From: Lachnospiraceae bacterium YSD2013
Lineage (GTDB): Bacteria; Bacillota; Clostridia; Lachnospirales; Lachnospiraceae
Reading direction: 5' to 3'
DNA length: 56,449 nucleotides
Assembly (NCBI GenBank): GCA_900100895.1
Contig: FMTX01000025.1
Location: 1 to 56,449 of the forward strand
The first letter of the stretch is position 1. Every line of letters begins with the position of its first letter. The translations under genes were made by a program, and so were the position numbers. The notes under the pieces are model-generated. The model searched no databases. It saw only the letters and a list, made by a program, of their open reading frames with translations, and was not told the origin of the DNA. Positions 50,806 through 56,449 of the stretch are shown here, one piece after another.

Positions 50806-53800
50806 TTTCTTCTCCCTTGAAAACAATGTTTCTTGCGGTTTCTTCGTCTATTTCCTTACCGTCTCTTGATTTATAGCCTGGTATCTTCTCATCAAATCTG
50901 CACACGCTCTTGTAATCGCAGAACTTGCAGGCATCCGAGTCGGCGCTTCGCATGGGCGATATCTTCTTGTCGCCTTCGTGTATGCGCTTGCCGATGTTCT
51001 TAACCATGCTTTCGACGTAATTAAGCATGCCTTCCATTTCGTCCCGCGACAGCACCCTGGCCGCACTACCTGTGTAGGGTGAGCCGTCCTTCTTGAAGGT
51101 AACCGGAAGCACGCCGCCACCCATTGCGTTCTCATCAAGGCCACTTATGTTCTCTTCGCTGCCCTCGACTACGCCCTTAAGCACGAGTTTCTTTCGAATC
51201 GATGCCTCGATTTCTTCGTCGGTCATCTTCTTACTCTCCGAAAGCATGGGGTTGTCGATGGAATAGTATAGCAACGCGGAAGGAATCACTTCCTTGCCGG
51301 GATTGACCTTCCTCTCTCTGTAAACGGCTTCCGCCATATAAAAAGCAAGCTGCTGCTGTATTCCGTGGTAAATATTTGTTACATCTATGTCTTTCTGAGA
51401 TGATTTGTAGTCGAGAATCTTAACGTAAATTCTGCCGTCCGTCTCGTACAAATCAATTCTGTCTATCTTACCGTTAAGGTTAAGCTTCGCACCGTCATCA
51501 AGAGGCATTTCTCTCTCAAAAGAATACTCATGATGCTCGGGTCTGAAACGACCGCGCTTAAGCTGGAACTGAAGCGTGTCGACGGTTCTCTTCATGATAT
51601 TGATAATCTTCTGAACCGTGTATGCGCTCTGCTCATCATCTGATAACAATCCCTGCTCGTAGTCCTCGCAATACGTCTTAACCGCGCGCTCCACCATTTC
51701 CTCGCCCTCTTCACGGGTGAAGTCGGCCCAGGACATGTTCTTTCGCTCAAGTTCCGACGAGAAGCAGTCGAGGACTCCGTGGTATATGGTACCAAGGTCG
51801 CTTGCCTCGAATCCGTACTCTTCGGAGGGCTTAAGCTTCATGCCGTACTTAAGGAAATGCGCATACGCACAGCCCGCGTAGAGCTCCATGCGACTGATGC
51901 TGGCATTGATGGTGTTTCCGTATATAAGCCTTACAATCTCGCGAGACAGCGGTGTCGCTACATACTCGGCAAAAGCAGAATCCTTGATATCGTCGGTAAG
52001 AGTGAGCCCCTCGTCTCTATACTCGTGCATGAGAGCCTTAAGCAGAGCCTCTCCCGCATCATCAAGGCTCTTGGCCACGTACTTGCGGAGCAGTTCAGAA
52101 TACTGGCCGAAGCTTCCCTTAATCGTGACAAGTCTTGAAATGTCGGGTGTAGTCTCGATATTTTCAACCTGCAGTCCTGAGAAAAGGGATGTGAGAACGT
52201 CTATCAGGTATGACGGGCGCATTCCTTTGCCTTCGGAATCGGTGCCTGCGTAGCTTACAAAGAGCTTGTTACGGGGTTTACACATGTTCATGTAGAGATA
52301 AAGTCTCTGAGTGTACATCTCCTCGCGGGGCGACGGCGCAAGGTCATAACCGGCTGACAGCAATGCCTCTCTCTCTGTTCCCGAAAGAATGCCGCCCTTG
52401 TCACCGGACTTGGGTATATTCGTATCGTTGACGCCCGTAATAAACAGCGCTTTTACCTCGCTGATACGGGTTCTCTCTATATCACCTACCACGATTCTGT
52501 CTACGTTGCGGGGAATCGTGCCGACCTCAATCTCGCTGATGCCCGCTTCAAATATCTTGTAGAACTCCTCAAGGTCCATCTCTTCATCGCCAAGGAGCGA
52601 ATCTATGGTGTCGAGAAGCTCCATGATGCACTTATAAATCTGCCCGTATTCCGTAGCCTTCGCAAGGTCGTTCTCTTCTTCAAAGCGAGCCTTGAAGGCT
52701 TCAAGTTTCTCGTAGGAATGATTGTTCTTAAGGAGCGCATACAGGTTTTTAACATACTCGCCTGCGGTGTGGGCGTCCTTATCAAGAACCGACAGTTCTT
52801 CCACAAGGCGCTTTCTTAAATCGTTGTGAAGTTTAAGCTCATCCTCTGCAAGGGTCTTGTCGCGGAGACCTTTTTCTTTTTTCTTAAATTCCTTGTTGTA
52901 TATGCTCTTGCCGCGGATGTTAAGGCTCGTGACATATCTGTCGAAGCGGTCGGTCTCCTCCTCGGTAAAGTCCGTGAAGCCCGAGCGCAGGTAGTGGAAT
53001 ACCGCGTCATAAGCGTAATCCTTGATTAAAATAAGCAGAGCGCTCTTAAGATACTCTGTGAAAGGATTGAGCACTATGCCCCTGGTCTTGTCGATAAAGA
53101 CGGGCATTTCGAGTTCGCGCATCTGATTCTCAAAGTACATGCCGTAGCTTTCAAGATTGCCGGTAACAACCGCAATATCTCTGTACGCGTAGCCTTCCTG
53201 CCTTACCAGTTCGTGGATACGAAGGCAGACCTCCGCCACTTCGCTCTCTATGTTCTTGCAGGAGAATACGGAAAGGTTCTTAACAGGCTCCATGTACTTC
53301 ACTACAGGGTATCTGAACATATTACGCTCAATATGAGAAAGTTCCGGCGCATACTTGAATCTGGGGCTTTCTGACGGTCTTAATACCACATCATCAAGCA
53401 CTTCCACACCAAGGTCTTCCGCCGCCGTCTTAAGTCTCTTGGCACCCTTGCGGCTTAAGTAGAAAAGTTTCTCCTCTCCGCCTACTATCGAAGGCTCCTC
53501 GGGCGCAGAAATATCAAAAGTAATCACAACCTTCTCGGCAAGAGTCATAAGCTTATGAATAACTCGCTCCTGAATAGGCGTGAATCCCGTAAATCCGTCG
53601 AATACTATCACAGAGCCTTTTATAAAGTCTGCCGAAGGAAGCTTCTCGCATAAAAGGTCCATGGTTTCTTCGCCGGTTATAAACTTGTCTTTGTTAAATT
53701 CGGAAAATGCTTCATAGATTACAGAAAGGTCGCGAAGCTTGCCTTTTAAGACTCCGTCGGGAAGTGTGTCTGCGATTTTCTCCACATCCTTAACCGAAAG

Positions 53801-54199
53801 TCCGTATTGCATGAACTCCGAAAGTGAGGACTTAACCTCATGAATAAAGCCGACCTTATTAAGATTCCTGCCCATGTAAGGCATCCTGCCCGCTACCTGC
53901 GATGCCACCTTCCTAAGAACAAGGCTCTTGCCGGTATCGTCAAGTATGGGCTTATCACTCTTTCCCGTAACGGAAAAAACTCTGTAAGATAATCTTCCAA
54001 AGCTTAGTACGTCTATATTAAGAATTCCCCCGTCCGGATGAGCCTTTACGATGTCCATCTGAGTCTGCATCGTAAACTGATCGGGAACTATATAAAGATA
54101 GTCCTTCTTTGGATTCTCCTTGGCCTCCTTAATCAGCATTTCTCTCACATATGTGCTTTTGCCGCTTCCGGCGGGGCCGAAAATAAACGATATGCTCAT
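50783..54199 (-). CDS. addB: ATP-dependent helicase/nuclease subunit B
   Basis: The AddB subunit, 1138 residues. It begins with the Walker A motif GPAGSGKSTYVREML, keeps a largely inactivated helicase body, and ends in a RecB-type nuclease with an iron-sulfur cluster: Cys in ELYAGCAYAHFLKYG near residue 790 and the triple CKFCDYKSVC near 1105, with nuclease residues in KIDRIDLYE and KILDYKSSQKD. It recognises chi and cuts the 5' strand in the AddAB complex. AGAGGA precedes the ATG. First gene of the addB-addA operon; a -10 TATACT with an extended TG lies about 30 bases upstream. Confidence 0.96.
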   Translation of the reverse strand: MSISFIFGPAGSGKSTYVREMLIKEAKENPKKDYLYIVPDQFTMQTQMDIVKAHPDGGILNIDVLSFGRLSYRVFSVTGKSDKPILDDTGKSLVLRKVASQVAGRMPYMGRNLNKVGFIHEVKSSLSEFMQYGLSVKDVEKIADTLPDGVLKGKLRDLSVIYEAFSEFNKDKFITGEETMDLLCEKLPSADFIKGSVIVFDGFTGFTPIQERVIHKLMTLAEKVVITFDISAPEEPSIVGGEEKLFYLSRKGAKRLKTAAEDLGVEVLDDVVLRPSESPRFKYAPELSHIERNMFRYPVVKYMEPVKNLSVFSCKNIESEVAEVCLRIHELVRQEGYAYRDIAVVTGNLESYGMYFENQMRELEMPVFIDKTRGIVLNPFTEYLKSALLILIKDYAYDAVFHYLRSGFTDFTEEETDRFDRYVTSLNIRGKSIYNKEFKKKEKGLRDKTLAEDELKLHNDLRKRLVEELSVLDKDAHTAGEYVKNLYALLKNNHSYEKLEAFKARFEEENDLAKATEYGQIYKCIMELLDTIDSLLGDEEMDLEEFYKIFEAGISEIEVGTIPRNVDRIVVGDIERTRISEVKALFITGVNDTNIPKSGDKGGILSGTEREALLSAGYDLAPSPREEMYTQRLYLYMNMCKPRNKLFVSYAGTDSEGKGMRPSYLIDVLTSLFSGLQVENIETTPDISRLVTIKGSFGQYSELLRKYVAKSLDDAGEALLKALMHEYRDEGLTLTDDIKDSAFAEYVATPLSREIVRLIYGNTINASISRMELYAGCAYAHFLKYGMKLKPSEEYGFEASDLGTIYHGVLDCFSSELERKNMSWADFTREEGEEMVERAVKTYCEDYEQGLLSDDEQSAYTVQKIINIMKRTVDTLQFQLKRGRFRPEHHEYSFEREMPLDDGAKLNLNGKIDRIDLYETDGRIYVKILDYKSSQKDIDVTNIYHGIQQQLAFYMAEAVYRERKVNPGKEVIPSALLYYSIDNPMLSESKKMTDEEIEASIRKKLVLKGVVEGSEENISGLDENAMGGGVLPVTFKKDGSPYTGSAARVLSRDEMEGMLNYVESMVKNIGKRIHEGDKKISPMRSADSDACKFCDYKSVCRFDEKIPGYKSRDGKEIDEETARNIVFKGEESGLYLFD

Positions 54200-54301
54200 T
54201 TTTTAATCCTCTTTTGATATACTCTAGTATAGCACAATAGGGTGTCCTATAAACAGTACATTGACTGCGATTAAGACCCCGTCGGTAAAAGGAGAGAAAG
54301 C

Positions 54302-55213
54302 ATGAGCAAATTTTTAGTATCCGGAATTTTGCAAAGAGAAACCATCGTTAAAATTGACGAACTTCCCATCAAGTATCAGCCCGTAACCGATACCTTCGGA
54401 AGCATCCACTCAGGTGTGGGCGGAGACTCGTACAATGAGGCTATTGCGCTTAAGTGGCTTGGTGACGAGGTTAGTTTTTTTGCCATGATAGGCACCGGTG
54501 AAAACGCCGAAATTCTTAACTCCAACAATAACGACATCGAGCTCGATACAAGCTTTATACTTCCCAAGCTCTACGCAACTCCCGCCGCCGTTATCTTCTA
54601 CGACCAGACGAGAAAGCAGCAGATTTTCGAGGATATCAAGGACTCCCGAAGCATCGAGTACGACCTTGACCTCTTTAAGTCCCAGCTTAAAGGCGCAGAA
54701 ATGCTTGTTACCGCGAACGCTAACTTCTGCAGGCCCTTACTTCAGGCAGCGCTTGAGGATGGCAAAAAAATAGCCGTCAACATCCGTAAGTTTAAGTATG
54801 AGACCGAGCAGTACAATAAATTTTTCTTGGAAAACGCAGATTATTTATATTTAAGCGATGATAACCTTGATGAAGACCCCTATGATTTTGTAAAATATAT
54901 AGCGGAGAAATACCACCCCGAGATTATCATCCTTGGTCAGGGTGCCGACGGCCTTATCCTTTATTCAGAACGGGAAGGCACCTACGCACACTTTAACCCT
55001 GTCAAGACCAATGAAATCGTCAATACCGTGGGTGCCGGAAATGCGCTGTTTTCGTGCTTCCTCCACTACTACAACAAGACAGGAGATCACAACTTCTCGA
55101 TTAAAAACGCATTGCTGTTTGCTTCCTACAAGATCGGATTCATGGGAACGTCGAACGGCTTCATGACCGAGAAGGAGATTGAGGATTGGCGCTCCTTAAT
55201 CTGGAAAACTTGA
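54302..55213 (+). CDS. PfkB-family carbohydrate kinase-like protein with altered catalytic site
   Basis: A 303-residue member of the ribokinase/PfkB family. The N-terminal substrate region GVGGDSYNEAIALKWLG and the beta-strand core are kept. The C-terminal signature, normally DTxGAGD, reads NTVGAGN at residues 241-247, so the catalytic base Asp247 is Asn. Other nucleotide-loop residues are present. It may be a very slow or inactive kinase that still binds sugar or nucleotide. GGAGAG stands 8 bases before the ATG. The DUF6062 gene begins 3 bases after its stop, so both products are probably used together. Confidence 0.85.
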   Translation: MSKFLVSGILQRETIVKIDELPIKYQPVTDTFGSIHSGVGGDSYNEAIALKWLGDEVSFFAMIGTGENAEILNSNNNDIELDTSFILPKLYATPAAVIFYDQTRKQQIFEDIKDSRSIEYDLDLFKSQLKGAEMLVTANANFCRPLLQAALEDGKKIAVNIRKFKYETEQYNKFFLENADYLYLSDDNLDEDPYDFVKYIAEKYHPEIIILGQGADGLILYSEREGTYAHFNPVKTNEIVNTVGAGNALFSCFLHYYNKTGDHNFSIKNALLFASYKIGFMGTSNGFMTEKEIEDWRSLIWKT

Positions 55214-55216
55214 TAA

Positions 55217-55978
55217 ATGAAAGAAAAACTTTATACCATTCCCCTTAACGATGCGGTGAACGCTGCGGACGAATGCCCCTTTTGCTACATCGAGAGAAAC
55301 GTTGAACAGGATTTACTAGACTATTGTCTCGGCTCTGCCGCTTCCTACATGGAAGCCGACACCCGCGCAGTTACCGACAAATACGGGTTCTGCCGCGAGC
55401 ACATCCGCAAGATGTACGATTACGGCAACACCCTCGGAAACGGATGGATTCTTAAGACACACTATCGCAAGATTATAAGCGAGATGACGGCTCAGTTTAG
55501 AAGCTACTCTCCTACCAAGATTTCGTTCAAAGAAAAATTCTCAAAGCCCGATTCTCTTAAGAACTCCGTAGCTCGCTGGGTAGAGGAGAAGGACAAATCC
55601 TGTTACATCTGTGCCGAATTTGACAAGATGTATGAAAGATACCTCGACACTTTCTTTTACCTCTATAAGGAGGATGGTGAGTTTAAGAATAAAGTAGATT
55701 CCGGCAAGGGATTCTGTCTGCACCATTTCGGTGACCTGTGCGAATACGCCGAGCTTCACTTAAGTGACAAGGAAAAAGCCGAGTTCTTCCCCCGTATGTT
55801 CAAGCTCATGGAAGACAATATGGAGCGTTTGTACGAGGACATCAGCTGGCTGATAGAGAAGTTTGATTACAAGAACAAAGACGCCGATTGGAAGAATTCA
55901 AGAGACGCCGTGGGACGCGGAATGCAGAAGCTTCGCGGAAGCTATCCCGCCGACCCGCCTTATACACAAAAGAAGTGA
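55217..55978 (+). CDS. DUF6062-family protein
   Basis: A 253-residue soluble protein of unknown function. It has two paired-cysteine elements, ECPFCYIERN near residue 19 and SCYICAEFDKM near 131, each followed by a helical segment and a later Cys-His element (GFCREHIRKMYDYG, GFCLHHFGDL), so it is built as a duplicated metal-binding-like unit. This pattern fits the family called DUF6062, common in Lachnospiraceae. It is translated 3 bases after the PfkB-like protein, which suggests a functional pair. No enzyme motif is visible. Confidence 0.8.
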   Translation: MKEKLYTIPLNDAVNAADECPFCYIERNVEQDLLDYCLGSAASYMEADTRAVTDKYGFCREHIRKMYDYGNTLGNGWILKTHYRKIISEMTAQFRSYSPTKISFKEKFSKPDSLKNSVARWVEEKDKSCYICAEFDKMYERYLDTFFYLYKEDGEFKNKVDSGKGFCLHHFGDLCEYAELHLSDKEKAEFFPRMFKLMEDNMERLYEDISWLIEKFDYKNKDADWKNSRDAVGRGMQKLRGSYPADPPYTQKK

Positions 55979-55994
55979 AAACAGAAAAAGGAAA

Positions 55995-56130
55995 CAGCCC
56001 ATTTGTATAGTACCAAATGGGCTGCGGAACTCTTCGCGTGTCGAGCATTTTAAAGCTAATGCTCGCCATCATTGATATAAAAGACACATCAATGATTCCT
56101 AATAGGGGACCCAATTTCTTGGGTCCCTTC
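55995..56130 (+). other. Four consecutive hairpins, last one a terminator
   Basis: After the DUF6062 stop codon four perfect inverted repeats follow: CAGCCCATTTG/CAAATGGGCTG (55995-56024), CGAGCATT/AATGCTCG (56042-56065), ATCATTGAT/ATCAATGAT (56068-56096) and GGGACCCAA/TTGGGTCCC (56106-56127). The fourth is followed by TTCTTATT and is the likely terminator. The other three have no T run and are not explained by termination; they may form a structured 3' RNA. Confidence 0.55.
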
Positions 56131-56149
56131 TTATTGCCTTTATCGGTAA

Positions 56150-56449
56150 TTATTTCTTACCGAATCTTACAAGCTTACCGTCCTCGCCGAATACTGCATG
56201 GCAGCTCTTTTCGATGAGGCCGTTGGTGTGAGTGATAAAATAGCTCTTGCCTTTAACCATCTTGCAGTCACCTGCTACATAGTAAAGGTCGCCGTCTACT
56301 TCCACAAGACCTGCGTATGTACGCTTGCCGTTTACGTAGTAGTAGGTTGAGCCGTTCTCATCTACAAATCCGTTCTTGTCGGTAATCATCTTACCTTCTG
56401 CATCGAATTCGTATACACCGTACTCCTTAAGGTTATTAGTCTTCTTAAC
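56150..56449 (-). CDS. C-terminal part of a surface repeat protein
   Basis: The gene enters from the right edge and ends at 56150. About 99 C-terminal residues are visible, built of short repeats with the pattern GSTYYYVNGKRTYAGLVEVD, GDLYYVAGDCKMVKG and YEFDAEGKMITDKNGFVDEN. Such aromatic/glycine repeats are typical of choline-binding-like or glucan-binding-like repeats in secreted proteins of Firmicutes, which attach proteins to the cell wall or to polysaccharide. The N-terminal domain with the function lies outside the window. Confidence 0.75.
   Translation of the reverse strand, partial: VKKTNNLKEYGVYEFDAEGKMITDKNGFVDENGSTYYYVNGKRTYAGLVEVDGDLYYVAGDCKMVKGKSYFITHTNGLIEKSCHAVFGEDGKLVRFGKK

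Overview
The window looks like chromosomal DNA of a motile, low-to-moderate-GC Gram-positive anaerobe of the Clostridia, most likely a Lachnospiraceae close to Butyrivibrio or Pseudobutyrivibrio. This rests on two tRNA-sensing T-box leaders, strong AGGAGG ribosome binding sites with frequent GTG and TTG starts, AddAB recombination genes, a class B sortase with a cell-wall substrate, DUF6062- and DUF6449-like proteins, and a starch-use locus of lipoproteins, an ABC importer and a cell-associated type I pullulanase. No phage, insertion sequence, CRISPR array, rRNA or tRNA gene was seen.

Layout. 1-1260: end of an unknown membrane protein, a probable large structured RNA (194-446), a GtrA-family membrane protein and an array of four 36-bp dyads. 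1333-5150: pheS-pheT behind a Phe T-box. 5154-10865: maltodextrin importer operon (binding protein, two permeases, secreted GH13 lipoprotein). 11048-15448: fapA-like gene, folC, a 46-residue protein and a zinc-ribbon/TPR membrane protein. 15692-17401: chemoreceptor. 17452-19463: pullulanase. 19533-21288: sortase B and a VPQTG-anchored surface protein. 21415-24681: GntR-controlled ABC transporter. 24779-29585: pepF-valS behind a Val T-box. 29590-33843: heterodimeric ABC exporter plus a membrane-anchored acetyltransferase. 34064-35995: soluble sugar-binding-protein-like sensor fused to GGDEF. 36030-39825: two paralogous small proteins, a nuclease-helicase fusion and an HPr-like protein lacking the active histidine. 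40019-44328: HAD phosphatase, HD-GYP-like protein and a zinc-ribbon membrane protein with an internal duplication. 44418-47212: asnA with a possible structured leader, a YbjN-like protein and a patatin. 47257-54199: addB-addA. 54302-55978: PfkB-like protein and DUF6062 protein. 55995-56449: four hairpins and the C-terminus of a surface repeat protein.

How the parts fit. Starch is probably attacked outside the cell by the lipoprotein amylase; oligosaccharides are bound by a solute-binding protein with a predicted extra starch-binding module and imported; pullulanase debranches them. The importer and pullulanase promoters share a direct repeat, which suggests one regulator. Both aminoacyl-tRNA synthetase units are switched by uncharged tRNA, the valine one also driving an oligopeptidase. 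A GGDEF protein and an HD-GYP-like protein suggest local cyclic-di-GMP control.

The best candidates for something undescribed are the long-stem RNA near the left end, the array of TTATCCCAA dyads, the operator-like repeats shared by the starch genes, and the leader-like structure before asnA. All were found by eye; none has been folded or searched.
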